Source: Acidobacteriaceae bacterium
GTDB lineage: Bacteria > Acidobacteriota > Terriglobia > Terriglobales > Acidobacteriaceae
Length of the DNA stretch: 64,000 bases
Reading direction: 5' to 3'
NCBI GenBank assembly: GCA_003151155.1
Contig: PLWX01000256.1
Location: forward strand, 22,347-86,346
A program made the translations under genes and the position numbers. Below the pieces are notes generated by a model. It did no database searches. It was not told the origin of the DNA and saw nothing but the letters and a program-made list of their open reading frames with translations. This document shows positions 43,351 through 52,587 of the stretch, in pieces; the stretch's first letter is position 1; every line of letters begins with the position of its first letter.

Positions 43351-45222
43351 CTATGCTTTTGGCTGCTGATCGTGGCGCAGTTTGGCAATCACAAGATGGA
43401 CTTCGCCCATGGTGACGTCGGGGGGAACGGCATCTTTGATCGGACGCAGGCGGGCGGTTCCCAGCTTGGCGCAGGCAGCTTCGATGGCCACGCGGCGGTC
43501 CTCGGCAACCCATGCCGGATCGAACTCGATTTCGCCAGTCTCAACCAGGTTCGCGACGGCGGCGATGACGGTGGCGAGTTGGCGTCCGCGGATATTCGCG
43601 ATTTCGGCGAAGCTGTGGCCCTTCTTCAGCAGTTCGATGGTCTCCTGCGAAGGTTTGCTTGTGATTTCGGACTTCACAGGCTCCTGGGCGCGGCTACCGC
43701 GCTTGAATTCTTCGAGCGCTTCCAGAATGGCTGGGCCAAAGTCGGCGGTCTTCACGTCGCCAAAACCGGAGACGGTACGCATCTCGGCAAGATTTTTGGG
43801 GCGAACACGACATAAATCTTCGAGCGAGCTGTCGTGCATAACTACGTAGGCGGGAACACCGCGACGTTTGGCCTCATCCTTACGCCATAGGCGGAAGTAT
43901 GCCGCAAGCTCTTCGTCGAACGGCGCTGCGTTGGGAGCGCGCAACTTGGTACGTGGTTTGGTGTCGAGAGGAAGGGTGAGAGCCGCGTCTTCGGCACCTA
44001 ACCAGGACAGCTTGGTGCCGCATACATCGCAGGCACCGCAGTTCTCCCACTTTTTCGTTTCGCCAAAGTGTTCGCAGATCTGTCGATGGCGACACTCCCG
44101 CGACTTTGCAAAATCGGTGATGACCCGGTAGCGCTCCCAGGCGCGGGATTTCTCCGCGGCATCGGTGATCTGTTCGGTGAAGTAGGCCAGCAGTCCGGCG
44201 TCCTTCTTCTGCCAGAGCATGACGCAATCGGCGGGTTCGCCATCGCGGCCGGCGCGGCCGGCTTCCTGGTAGTAATGCTCGAGCGACTTCGGCAGAGCAA
44301 GGTGAATCACCGCACGGACGGCGGGCTTGTTGATGCCGAGTCCGAAGGCGATGGTGCCGACAAGAATGCGTACTTCATCGGTCATCCACAACTCCTGGTT
44401 GCGACTGCGGGTCGCACTGTCCATCTGTCCGTGGTAGGCGACGGCGGGAATTCCCTTCTCCTGGAGAAAATCAACCGTACCCTCGACGGTGTTGATAGTG
44501 GGGGCGTAAACGATGACGTTCTGATCCTTGTAGTGACGCAGAGCTTTGAGCAGCAGGCTGCGTTGCGAGTGGGCATCGCACTGGCGGACCAGGTAGCGCA
44601 AGTTGGGACGATGAAAACTGGCGATGTATTTGTCGGCGGCGCGAAACTTGAGCTGTTCGACGATGTCGTGGCGCACGCGCTGGGTGGCGCTCGCGGTGAA
44701 GGCGGCGATGGGAACGTCGGGGAAATTTTCACGCAGCAAGCGCAGTTGCCGGTACTCGGGACGAAACTCGTGGCCCCATTCGGAGATGCAGTGGGCTTCG
44801 TCGATGGCGAACATCCCCAGCGGCATTTGCCTAAGCCAGCCGACGGTGTCTTCGCGCACCAGGCGTTCTGGTGAAAGGTAGAGCAGACGATAATCGCCGG
44901 CGCGAGCTTTGCGCATGACCGACGACTGTTCCGAGCCGCTCAATGTGCTGTTCAGCAGGGCCGCCGGGATTCCCATCTGGCCGAGCTGGGTGACCTGGTC
45001 TTTCATCAGCGCGATCAGCGGGGAGATCACCACCACGGTCTTCTGTGAGATGGCGGCCGGGAGTTGGTAGCACAGCGATTTGCCGCCACCCGTCGGCATG
45101 ATGACGCAGACATCCCGTCCGGCGACCACGCTGCGAATGATCCGTTCCTGAAGAGGACGAAATTCGTCATAGCCAAAGTAGTGTTTGAGCGCGGAATTAA
45201 GTTGGGTGCTGAGGGGATCCAT
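43351..45222 (-). CDS. recQ: ATP-dependent DNA helicase RecQ
   Basis: 623 residues. Helicase motifs: FRPLQERIIRSVVAGRDVCVIMPTGGGKSLCYQLPA (motifs 0 and I), IDEAHCISEWGHEFRPEY (II, DEAH), FTASATQRVR (III), then motifs IV-VI (YYQEAGRAGRDGEPADC). RQC zinc site C-x17-C-x2-C type: CRHRQICEHF ... CGACDVCG. HRDC domain near 500 (YFRLWRKDEAKRRGVPAYVVMHDSSLEDLC) and a C-terminal HTH_40-like segment (SQETIELLKKGHSFAEIANIRGRQLATVIAAVANLVETGEIEFDP). Complete, full-length. Confidence 0.95.
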   Translation of the reverse strand: MDPLSTQLNSALKHYFGYDEFRPLQERIIRSVVAGRDVCVIMPTGGGKSLCYQLPAAISQKTVVVISPLIALMKDQVTQLGQMGIPAALLNSTLSGSEQSSVMRKARAGDYRLLYLSPERLVREDTVGWLRQMPLGMFAIDEAHCISEWGHEFRPEYRQLRLLRENFPDVPIAAFTASATQRVRHDIVEQLKFRAADKYIASFHRPNLRYLVRQCDAHSQRSLLLKALRHYKDQNVIVYAPTINTVEGTVDFLQEKGIPAVAYHGQMDSATRSRNQELWMTDEVRILVGTIAFGLGINKPAVRAVIHLALPKSLEHYYQEAGRAGRDGEPADCVMLWQKKDAGLLAYFTEQITDAAEKSRAWERYRVITDFAKSRECRHRQICEHFGETKKWENCGACDVCGTKLSWLGAEDAALTLPLDTKPRTKLRAPNAAPFDEELAAYFRLWRKDEAKRRGVPAYVVMHDSSLEDLCRVRPKNLAEMRTVSGFGDVKTADFGPAILEALEEFKRGSRAQEPVKSEITSKPSQETIELLKKGHSFAEIANIRGRQLATVIAAVANLVETGEIEFDPAWVAEDRRVAIEAACAKLGTARLRPIKDAVPPDVTMGEVHLVIAKLRHDQQPKA

Positions 45223-45334
45223 GAAATCGGGGGCCTGACTTACTTTATCTTAGGCGATAGCGGGAGAACGTGTCGCGGATCACAAGGCGGTATCCAGAGC
45301 CACAAAAGAGCCGATCGTAGCCTTCTCAACCTGC

Positions 45335-45362
45335 TTGAAAACGGTTTGTAATCCGATAGAAT
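45335..45362 (+). promoter_or_regulatory. promoter of the small membrane protein gene
   Basis: TTGAAA, 16-bp spacer, TAGAAT, 26 bases before the ATG at 45388. Both boxes match 5 of 6. Confidence 0.5.
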
Positions 45363-45387
45363 ATCCGATGAAAGTAAAAGGGCGAGC

Positions 45388-45657
45388 ATGCGCCGTCTCC
45401 TCAGTACGATTGGCAAGCGCTTAGCCACCTTGAACTCCCGCCTCTCTGCGAGAGCTGTCTGGCCGCTTCTCTTGATTGCCTTTGGCGGTTGGAAACTATT
45501 CGTTGGAGTTTTGGCGCTGCTCTGCGCGGGGATGGTCCTGCTCGCGGTCTTTGAAACCGTCGTCGATCTGTACATAGAGAGCGCGGATTCGATCTTTCGC
45601 GACCAGCGATCCAGGGTCGTACCTTTCCTAAAGAAGTCGCCGTACGAGATTCGCTGA
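45388..45657 (+). CDS. small membrane protein, hypothetical
   Basis: 89 residues with one long membrane segment (ARAVWPLLLIAFGGWKLFVGVLALLCAGMVLLAVFETVVDLYI; possibly two helices) and a basic N-terminus (MRRLLSTIGKRLATLNSRLS). SD AGGGCGAGC sits before ATG 45388, with a matched promoter further up. No family recognised. Divergent from recQ. Confidence 0.6.
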   Translation: MRRLLSTIGKRLATLNSRLSARAVWPLLLIAFGGWKLFVGVLALLCAGMVLLAVFETVVDLYIESADSIFRDQRSRVVPFLKKSPYEIR

Positions 45658-45927
45658 GCTCCCGCTTCACAAAAAAGACGGGCGGAACTGGCACACTCCC
45701 CCGACTATGCCTGTCGCGCCCGCCCTTTCAATGTGAGATGTACGTTGGCCGAAGGCTTCTGGATGAGCGACTGCAAAGTAAATTTCGATCTTTTACAACT
45801 ACAACTCGAAAGTGTAAAGCGGCATGGGGCGGTCGTTCTTCCCGGAAAAGAACGCTTAACTCCACATTCATACGCCAACGGAATCTTCTGAGCTCGGGTA
45901 ACCATCGAATGAGGCATTGGAGAAACA

Positions 45928-46920
45928 ATGCCGAAGATCGTTCGATTTCATGCGTTAGGTGGACCCGAGGTCCTGAAGATTGAAGAACAACCCACTCCAG
46001 AGCCGAAGCAAGGCGAAGTGCGGATCAAGGTGAAGGCCATCGGGTTGAACCGCGCGGAGTGGATGTTCATGCATGGGCAGTATCTTGAAAATCCCAAGCT
46101 GCCGTCTGGTCTGGGATATGAAGCCGCCGGAACCATTGAGGCGGTGGGTCCGGATGTGGATAAGAAGTGGCTGGGAAAAGCGGTGGCAACGATTCCGTCG
46201 TTTTCGATGAATCAATACGGAATGGTAGGGGAAGAGGTAATCGCGCCGGTGTATGCGCTGGGCGAGTATCCCGCGAGCTTATCGCCGGAACAAGCAGCCG
46301 CCATCTGGATGCAATACCTGACGGCATATGGCGCATTGATCGAAATCGCTCCCGTAAAGAAGGGCGATTTTGTTCTGATCACTGCGGCTTCGAGCAGCGT
46401 AGGGCTGGCGGCGATCCAAATCGCAAAAGCCGAAGGCGCGACGGCGATCGCCACGACGCGAAAGAGCGACAAGAAAAAAGAACTGCTTTCTCTCGGCGCC
46501 GATCACGTGATTGCGACCGAAGAAGAAGGCCTGGCGGCGCGAGTGCTGGAGATCAGCGGCGGAAAAGGGGCGAGAGTGATTTTCGATCCCGTGGGAGGAC
46601 CGACGCTCGAAAAACTTGCTGAGGCTGTCTCTGCTGGCGGCATCATCATCGAATATGGCGCCCTGGCGACGCAGCCAACCCCGTTCCCGCTGTTCGCGGC
46701 GCTAGCCAAAGGGTTGACGTTCCGCGGCTATGTGCTGGGGGAGGTCACGACCCACCCCGAGAAGCTCGGCAAGGCGAAAAAGTACATCTCTGAGCGGCTG
46801 GCGGATGGGCGATTCAGCCCGAAAATCGCGAAAACTTTTCCGTTCGCCCAGACAGTGCAGGCCTACCAGTATCTCGAGTCGAATGCGCAGGTGGGGAAAG
46901 TGGTGGTGACGGTGCCGTAG
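45928..46920 (+). CDS. zinc-free quinone oxidoreductase / MDR family
   Basis: 330 residues of the medium-chain dehydrogenase/reductase superfamily. N-terminal GroES-like domain (FHALGGPEVLKIEEQPTPEPKQGEVRIKVKAIGLNRAEWMFMHGQY), then a Rossmann fold with FVLITAASSSVGLAAIQIAKAEGATAIATTRKSDKKKELLSLGADHVI. The zinc-binding Cys/His set is absent, so it is a quinone oxidoreductase-like NADPH enzyme; the ATTRKSDK loop suits NADP. Monocistronic; substrate unknown. Confidence 0.88.
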   Translation: MPKIVRFHALGGPEVLKIEEQPTPEPKQGEVRIKVKAIGLNRAEWMFMHGQYLENPKLPSGLGYEAAGTIEAVGPDVDKKWLGKAVATIPSFSMNQYGMVGEEVIAPVYALGEYPASLSPEQAAAIWMQYLTAYGALIEIAPVKKGDFVLITAASSSVGLAAIQIAKAEGATAIATTRKSDKKKELLSLGADHVIATEEEGLAARVLEISGGKGARVIFDPVGGPTLEKLAEAVSAGGIIIEYGALATQPTPFPLFAALAKGLTFRGYVLGEVTTHPEKLGKAKKYISERLADGRFSPKIAKTFPFAQTVQAYQYLESNAQVGKVVVTVP

Positions 46921-46970
46921 GCCGAATGGCCGTTATCCGGTGGAAGAACGGGAGGGGCAGCAGCTTGTGT

Positions 46971-46999
46971 TTGACCCCTCCCGGCAAATCCCGTAAAAT
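46971..46999 (+). promoter_or_regulatory. promoter of rpsT
   Basis: TTGACC, 17-bp spacer, TAAAAT, about 45 bases before the transcript reaches the rpsT ATG. Both boxes match 5 of 6 and spacing is optimal. Confidence 0.65.
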
Positions 47000-47049
47000 A
47001 ACTCTTTCGGCATCAGTCGAGATTCTTCTCAGAGGACACCCGTAAGTTC

Positions 47050-47319
47050 ATGGCAAACCATTATTCGGCGCTCAAGCGCGCACGTCAGACTGAAACTCGC
47101 ACCACGCGCAACCGCGCCAATAAATCCCGCCTTCGCACCTCGCTACGCCAGTTGCGCGAGGCCATTGCCGGCGGAGACGCCAACGCGGTGAAGACCTCGT
47201 TCAGCGGCACGGTTTCGCTGCTTGATAAGGCTGTCCAGAAGGGCGTGCTGCACAAGAACACCGCCAGCCGCTACAAGGCACGCCTGAGCGCCCGTGTGAA
47301 AACGAAGACATCCAAGTAG
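47050..47319 (+). CDS. rpsT: 30S ribosomal protein S20
   Basis: 89 residues, lysine/arginine-rich helical protein: [39 protein letters not shown] and [20 protein letters not shown] are the S20 signatures. Binds 16S rRNA early in 30S assembly. It has its own promoter and terminator, as usual for rpsT. Confidence 0.96.
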   Translation: MANHYSALKRARQTETRTTRNRANKSRLRTSLRQLREAIAGGDANAVKTSFSGTVSLLDKAVQKGVLHKNTASRYKARLSARVKTKTSK

Positions 47320-47340
47320 TTTGGTACGCAGATTTTACTG

Positions 47341-47372
47341 ACGGCAGGCCTATGTGCCTGCCGTTTTTGTTT
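47341..47372 (+). terminator. rpsT terminator
   Basis: ACGGCAGGC-ctatgt-GCCTGCCGT then TTTTGTTT. A perfect 9-bp stem and T-tract, 21 bp after the stop. Confidence 0.93.
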
Positions 47373-47501
47373 GCCTCGGCGGGCGCGTTTACACAAAGAC
47401 ACAATCCTCAACCTCTGGGCAATTGAACTCTGCCAAGCATCCCCGGTATGATCGTGCTTTCCGGAAACTCTCATTTCTTACCGTCCGTTGAAAGGACAGT
47501 C

Positions 47502-49388
47502 ATGCCGTCGTATCGCGCGTCTGTGGTTGGGCCTGTCGCTCTCGATAAAGTCTTACGGTTCGTCACTCTTGCACTCCTGGTTCCGGCAATGTTGTTCGCA
47601 CTCGCATGCGGCGGTGGCAGCTCTTCTACCACCACCACCGTCGGACCGGCGCCAACCTTCACCAGCACCGCGCCGCAGATCGCATCGGAAGGCATTCAGT
47701 ACAGCTACGCCATCACCACGACAACCACCGATAACAGTACGGTTACCTACACGATGACAACCGGCCCAACCGGTGCTGCGATTACAGGAAGCACGCTCAC
47801 ATGGACTCCGACGCACGCGCAGGCGCGCATTTCGAACGGCTTCACGATCACTGCAACCACCAGCAATAACGGCGTATTCACGCAGACGTTCAACATCACG
47901 CCGACCGGTAACATCAATGGCACAGCGGTTGACAATGCGGTGGCCGGCGGAACGCTTGTTGATTATCCGCAGGATATGAGCTCCGTGACGGTGGAAGTCT
48001 TGCTGCCGAACAACAAAGGTAGCTTCAATCGCCAGGCGGGGACGGGCGACGCCAGCGGCAATTTCACGATCCCGAATGTGCCGGCCGGAAATTACTGGTT
48101 GCATCTGCAGCGTATGGATAACGGAGCCGTCACCGACAACTATCTCTACACGTCGGCGAGCGACATTGATGCCGGACAGCTGGTCATCGGTCGGCCCGAC
48201 GCAGTTCGCGCGACGTCCGGGGTGACGATTGCTGCGCAGAATATTGCGCTGTCTGTCCCGGTGACCTCCAGTGATTCGATCGCGTGGGTCAGTCCTGACG
48301 CGAAGTCTAGCGGCGCGCCGGCGGGTGCTCCGGCGTCTCAGACCTATAGCGCTACCTTCCCACAAACCGGTGGGCTGATTAATAGCTCCAAAGGCGACAG
48401 TGGCTACCTGCTGCACTATACGACGTCAGGGCCTATCACCCGCGAAGTGGAATCTGAAACTTTTCCGTCACTGACGGAAACCAATGGGGGCACCGTAAGC
48501 TTAACGGGTTCCATGACGGCGAACACCGGATCGACCACCGACCCGGTGGTGAAAGTTTCCGAGTTCGATGCGGTAAACACTGCGATCCCCGGTTTTACCG
48601 GTCCGACGGTGAAAAACTTCACGATGTTTGACTCGGCCTACGACGGCAGCGACGGCTTCCTGCCTGCGAACCTCTATGCCGCGTCGGGTTCAACCCCCAT
48701 CCAGTTGGTCAAGATTCCGCTGGCCACGATTACGACGGACACGGACTTCGGCTCCATTCCTTATGGGCTGGTTACCAGCAAAGGAGTTCCGTTTGTTCAG
48801 TTCGAAGATTTAGGCTCGCGCAGCTTCAGCATCGGCGGCTCGAACTATAGTTTCCAGAACAACGGGCAGGTGACCATCACCAACGTGATTCCGAGTTCGA
48901 GCAACTCCACGTTTCCGGCGGTTGGCGAGCCGCTGAATTCGACGGTCGACGGGAAAGATTTCTTCACCAATCAAGGCAGCATCTCGGGGGCGCCGCAGAT
49001 CGCATGGGCCACGCCGACTTTTGGAGCGCCATCGTCGTACGAACTCACGGTCGTGAACCCTGCCACGCTCGGGGGGGCGAATCCGGAGATCCACTACTTC
49101 TATACGTTCTCGACCGGGGTAGCGATTCCGCCGGGGATTCTGAAGGCCAACACGTCGTATGTATTCATACTCCAGGCGATGCTCTTCCAGGCGAACAACT
49201 TCCAGGCAGCACCGTTCCGGATGGGAACGAACGCCGCATGGACCAGCGAGGTCTCTGCCGTGATGACGACCAACTCGACCGGCGCGGCAACCGTGCGCAA
49301 TCGCGCAGCAGCGTCAACCTCGCGGCGACAGGTGCTGGTCACTCCGGGTGCGAACGGCAAGCTCTCGGTCACGGTGACTAAGAAGTAA
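47502..49388 (+). CDS. exported Ig/carboxypeptidase-regulatory-like protein, probable lipoprotein
   Basis: The start is ATG 47502 (after AAAGGACA), not 47448; 628 residues. Signal with a lipid-anchor-like end (LALLVPAMLFALACGGGSS), then a Ser/Thr linker, a putative Ig fold of the He_PIG/cadherin kind (FTSTAPQIASEGIQYSYAITTTTTDNSTVTYTMTTGP ... LTWTPTHAQA), a carboxypeptidase-regulatory-like segment (NINGTAVDNAVAGGTLVDYPQDMSSVTVEV; GDASGNFTIPNVPAGNYWLHLQ) and a beta-rich C-terminus. Lipobox is weak (ALAC). Surface role likely; ligand unknown. Confidence 0.75.
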   Translation: MPSYRASVVGPVALDKVLRFVTLALLVPAMLFALACGGGSSSTTTTVGPAPTFTSTAPQIASEGIQYSYAITTTTTDNSTVTYTMTTGPTGAAITGSTLTWTPTHAQARISNGFTITATTSNNGVFTQTFNITPTGNINGTAVDNAVAGGTLVDYPQDMSSVTVEVLLPNNKGSFNRQAGTGDASGNFTIPNVPAGNYWLHLQRMDNGAVTDNYLYTSASDIDAGQLVIGRPDAVRATSGVTIAAQNIALSVPVTSSDSIAWVSPDAKSSGAPAGAPASQTYSATFPQTGGLINSSKGDSGYLLHYTTSGPITREVESETFPSLTETNGGTVSLTGSMTANTGSTTDPVVKVSEFDAVNTAIPGFTGPTVKNFTMFDSAYDGSDGFLPANLYAASGSTPIQLVKIPLATITTDTDFGSIPYGLVTSKGVPFVQFEDLGSRSFSIGGSNYSFQNNGQVTITNVIPSSSNSTFPAVGEPLNSTVDGKDFFTNQGSISGAPQIAWATPTFGAPSSYELTVVNPATLGGANPEIHYFYTFSTGVAIPPGILKANTSYVFILQAMLFQANNFQAAPFRMGTNAAWTSEVSAVMTTNSTGAATVRNRAAASTSRRQVLVTPGANGKLSVTVTKK

Positions 49389-49415
49389 GGTCAGAGCAAA
49401 TGAGGAAGCAGAGGG

Positions 49416-49442
49416 GCAAGCTTCGGCTTGCCTTCTCTTTTG
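49416..49442 (+). terminator. terminator of the Ig-like exported protein gene
   Basis: GGCAAGC-TTCG-GCTTGCC followed by TTCTCTTTT. Stable UUCG-type loop, 27 bp after the stop. Confidence 0.85.
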
Positions 49443-49684
49443 CGTGGTCGCAGCATATTCCACGAATCCCACTCTTCGGGGACATCCCTCGCCTTACGAG
49501 GGATAGGAGAATAGCGAGATTCGCCGTACGTTTGTCTTCGTCGCACTGATCTCCAAATTGAACTCAGTGGGGAGGTCGGTCATCGCGACATCCATACTTG
49601 GTTTCACTTCATGGGTCCAAGTTTTTCAGTATCCAGGTCACAGCAAAGTCCAAGTTTGAACCGCCGTTAGTTGCGCGGATTCAG

Positions 49685-49716
49685 AAAAGCCTCGGGAAAG
49701 TTTCCGAGGCTTTTTC
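49685..49716. terminator. bidirectional terminator after the YXWGXW gene
   Basis: AGCCTCGG-gaaagttt-CCGAGGCT with TTTT on the plus strand and TTTT on the minus strand. On the minus strand it follows the YXWGXW gene stop by about 40 bp. Confidence 0.75.
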
Positions 49717-49756
49717 TGTTGTTCCTTGAGTTCAGCTTGCAGACGAGCTGCTACGG

Positions 49757-50904
49757 CTAGTGGGGTTTTCCGCCCTGCTCGTGACTTGGAGGCGGGGCTG
49801 ACCGGGTCTGCATGTGTTGTTGCTGCTGCTCATGCTTCTGCGACAATTGCTGGGTCTGCTGCTGGTGCCGCTGCTCGACTTGTTGTTTCCTGGCATCATT
49901 GGCGTTCTGCTTGGCCAGTTGTTGATGTTCTTTATCTTGTCGGGCCTGCAGCTTGTCGCGCTCCTGGTTCTGTTTGGCATACATCTTTTCCTGCTGCTGT
50001 TGATACTTCTGGTCTTGCTTCGCATTCCCGGTGTTCGGAGGAGCAGGTCGATTGATGGCCGGAAGATCGTGGGGATGAACGTAGGTGTTGTTTCCCCGCG
50101 ATGGAGCAGATTCAGCTGTACGGGCGGGACTGGATTCAGTTCCCGGCCCACGACCGCGATTTGCCGGAGGGTTGTAGGCTCCGCCTGCGGATTTTGCCGG
50201 AACCGCACCTTCGCGCAATCCGCCGGGACGGGCGGTAGCAGCGATCGGCGGACGGCCATGGTTCTCCGAGGCCCTGAGTTCCCGATTCCCGCGCGCTGCC
50301 TGTATGTGTTCGGTCTGCGCTCCAACCGGGCCGATGTGACGCTCATGCATCGCCGATTCTTCTTGCGGCGAAGGTCGTGCGTCTATGCCACCGTGGCCGT
50401 TGTAGCTCACGTGGTTTTCGTTATTGATGGTGACGCGTTCGTTGTACACATTGCGAATGTTGGTCACATTGATGTTGTTGACGTCGCGGTTGTAGTAGAA
50501 GTGGTCTCCCTGCCAGCGGCCGCCTTCATAGCCATGGCCGAAATAGCCGAAGCCGTAGGAGATGCCGCCGTAGAAGCCTACCTGCGATCCCCAATAGCCC
50601 TCATGGAAGAAGAAAGCATTGCCTTCCCAACCCCACCACGGCGGGGTCCACAGATAGCCCACCTCGGGAGCCGTGACCCAAGTTCCAGGCACCCAGTAAT
50701 AATCGTCGCCATCGTTATCCCAGGCCCAATAGCCGGGGGTCCAGATGTAACCATCGCCGGGGCAGAGAGGCTGGTCGTAAACCGGCAGCGCCGGCGGGCC
50801 GAAGTTCACGGAAATTCCAACGCCGATCTGCGCAAAAGCAGTGGCGGAAAAGTGAGCATCACAAGCACGAATAACAATGAAGCTATCGATCGAGCGAGAC
50901 GCAT
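49757..50904 (-). CDS. exported YXWGXW/WXXGYW-repeat protein, frameshift in signal peptide
   Basis: The mature part has repeated Trp/Gly/Tyr motifs (GYIWTPGYWAWDNDGDDYYWVPGTWV, GYLWTPPWWGWEGNAFFFHEGYWGSQVGFYGG), then Pro/Gly-rich and Gln/Lys-rich low-complexity tails. The track frame from 50920 has a poor start (MERKYYASRSIDSF). The ATG at 50904, 8 bases after GGAGAGGAA, reads MRLARSIASLLFVLVMLTFPPLL, a clear signal peptide, but in the -1 frame relative to the rest. One missing base near 50847-50855 would join MLTFP to ATAFAQ. So the gene is either frameshifted or carries an indel error. Confidence 0.7.
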
Positions 50905-51258
50905 AGTATTTCCTCTCCATTCATCTCGGGTGCATTCCGGCCGCAGGGAACAGCGGCTGTGCCACGGAGGGCCGCAACTTAGGATTCATTGGATATCAAG
51001 GCCCGAGTCCCGAGATGCTCTTGCCTCGTAAGTAGTAACCCGGAAGTCCCAAAAAAGTCGGCCTTCGGGGAGCGGCGACAGTCTACTCCAAAGAGTTCTG
51101 TTGCGCCTTCTTCGGTGAAGCAGTGGGGAATTCAGGAAACTTGCAGCGACTGAATGCAGGAATCGAGGGACGAGCGTTGCGGGTTCGGACGACGCGTGTT
51201 TTATGATTCGCGCGCGAAGCCGAACAGCTGCGCAACCATTCGCGAGAGGAATCCCTGG
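50905..51258. other. 354-bp divergent intergenic region, nothing recognised
   Basis: Upstream of the YXWGXW gene (minus) and the DinB-like gene (plus). I see no clear promoter pair, hairpin or ORF; the track ORF reaching 51154 is upstream read-through of the DinB-like gene. Confidence 0.4.
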
Positions 51259-51804
51259 ATGAAATTCATCGTCACCTTCTTGTTCTTGTCATTCGTACTG
51301 GCCGCTTACTCGCAGGAGCCCGCCGCAGCGCCGAAGACCCCGGCGACTCTAAAAAGCGTCTTATTGCAGGAACTGCGCGAGACACACAACCAGAAAGATT
51401 GGTTCGTTTCCTCCAAGGAAGCGGTGGCGGGCGTCACCGCCGAACAATCCGGGTGGAAGGACGGCCACGGCAATCATTCTGTCGGACAACTGGCGTATCA
51501 CATCGCGTTTTGGGACCTGGAAACATTGGCCGAGTTCAAGGGCGAGAAGCACCCGAAGTTTGAAGGCAAGAACGACGACACCTTTGACAAATACGACCCC
51601 AAAGAATGGGACAAGACGGTCATGAAATTGGATATGGAGATGACCGAATGGGAAAAGGCCATCGAAGCCGCGGACGATGCGACGCTCCAGAAATGGGCGC
51701 CGACCATCGCTAAAATTGCGGAGCATCGGGCCTACCACATTGGCGAGATCGTGATGGTGCGCAAAGAGCAGGGTTCGTGGAACCCGGAGCAAGGCGTGAA
51801 GTAG
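51259..51804 (+). CDS. exported DinB-like protein
   Basis: The start is ATG 51259 (after CGAGAGGA); 181 residues with a signal peptide (MKFIVTFLFLSFVLAAYSQ). DinB/DUF664 four-helix fold: LLQELRETHNQKDWFVSSKEAVAGVTAEQSGWK, SVGQLAYHIAFWDLE (His) and AEHRAYHIGEIVMVRKEQGSW (His, His). These three His usually bind a metal. Export of a DinB-fold protein is uncommon but occurs in Acidobacteria. It lies 124 bp before the corrinoid protein gene; no functional link is evident. Confidence 0.8.
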   Translation: MKFIVTFLFLSFVLAAYSQEPAAAPKTPATLKSVLLQELRETHNQKDWFVSSKEAVAGVTAEQSGWKDGHGNHSVGQLAYHIAFWDLETLAEFKGEKHPKFEGKNDDTFDKYDPKEWDKTVMKLDMEMTEWEKAIEAADDATLQKWAPTIAKIAEHRAYHIGEIVMVRKEQGSWNPEQGVK

Positions 51805-51927
51805 GAATTGGCTGGGGGAAAGCGTGCAAACTGCGCAAATGTTCATTTGTCACAGACTTCCCTCCCCTGCGCCGCAATACAATCCGGCCTCAAGAATGCC
51901 AATCCACGCATTCCAGCGAGGTTCCAA

Positions 51928-52587
51928 TTGCACGACGAACTTCTTCGCGCCATGCAGCAGAGCGTGATCGACGGCGCTCCGACCACGGCGGCCCAACTTG
52001 CGCACGAAGCCATAGCTAAACAGCTCGATCTTCTCCACGTCATCACCCACGGCTATGCTTCCGGCATCTCTTTCGCGGGTGAACAGTACGGTTGCGGTGC
52101 GATGTTCCTGCCTGACCTGCTGGCCTGCGCCGAAGCCATGAAAGCGGCGATGTCGGTGCTCGAACCGGAACTTCGCAAACAAGGCACGCATCGTGAAACT
52201 CTCGGGCGGGTGGTGCTGGGAACTGCCAAGGGCGACATTCACGACATCGGAAAAAACCTCGTTGCAACCATCCTCGCAGCGAATGGATTCGAGGTCTTTG
52301 ACATCGGAACCAGCGCGTCGCCGGAGGCTTTCATCCACAAGGTTCGCGAGGTAGACGCGCAAATCATCGGCGTTTCTGCCCTTTTGACGACGACCATGGC
52401 GGGACAGAAGAGCGTGATCGAGGCGCTCGATCGCGAAGGCCTGCGACCGAAAGTGAAAGCCATCGTTGGAGGCGCGGCCGTGACCCGCAAGTGGGCGGAA
52501 GAGATTCACGCGGATGGATATGCTCGCAACGCGATGGACGCCCTCGAACTGGTGCGCAGCCTGGTAGCGCGGGCGGCGACCGCATGA
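51928..52587 (+). CDS. corrinoid (B12-binding) protein of a methyltransferase system
   Basis: The likely start is TTG 51928, after GAGGTTCC; the track's ATG at 51808 includes a stretch with no family match. About 219 residues: four-helix cap domain (LHDELLRAMQQSVIDGAPTTAAQLAHEAIAKQLDLLHVITHGYASGISFAGEQYGCGAMFLPDLLACAEAM), then a B12 domain with the lower-ligand signature DIHDIGKN (GTAKGDIHDIGKNLVATIL), and SALLTTTM and VGGAAVT motifs. It shuttles methyl groups between a substrate methyltransferase (next gene) and an acceptor. Its stop overlaps the next ATG (ATGA). Confidence 0.9.
   Translation: MHDELLRAMQQSVIDGAPTTAAQLAHEAIAKQLDLLHVITHGYASGISFAGEQYGCGAMFLPDLLACAEAMKAAMSVLEPELRKQGTHRETLGRVVLGTAKGDIHDIGKNLVATILAANGFEVFDIGTSASPEAFIHKVREVDAQIIGVSALLTTTMAGQKSVIEALDREGLRPKVKAIVGGAAVTRKWAEEIHADGYARNAMDALELVRSLVARAATA

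Larger units (their letters stand above)
49389..49756. other. 368-bp intergenic region with three hairpins, no gene seen
   Basis: Between the Ig-like gene and the YXWGXW gene, convergent. Contains a terminator (49416-49442), a stem ATCCCTCG-ccttа-free CGAGGGAT (49484-49504) and a bidirectional terminator (49685-49716). No supported ORF. Confidence 0.55.

Noticed and set aside
50845-50860. Programmed -1 frameshift in the YXWGXW gene
   Set aside because: No X_XXY_YYZ heptamer or downstream pseudoknot is evident; an indel explains it more simply.
49814-51031. 405-residue plus-strand ORF (Leu-rich)
   Set aside because: Antisense to the Gln/Lys-rich YXWGXW gene; its Leu-rich start is the complement of CAG-rich codons.
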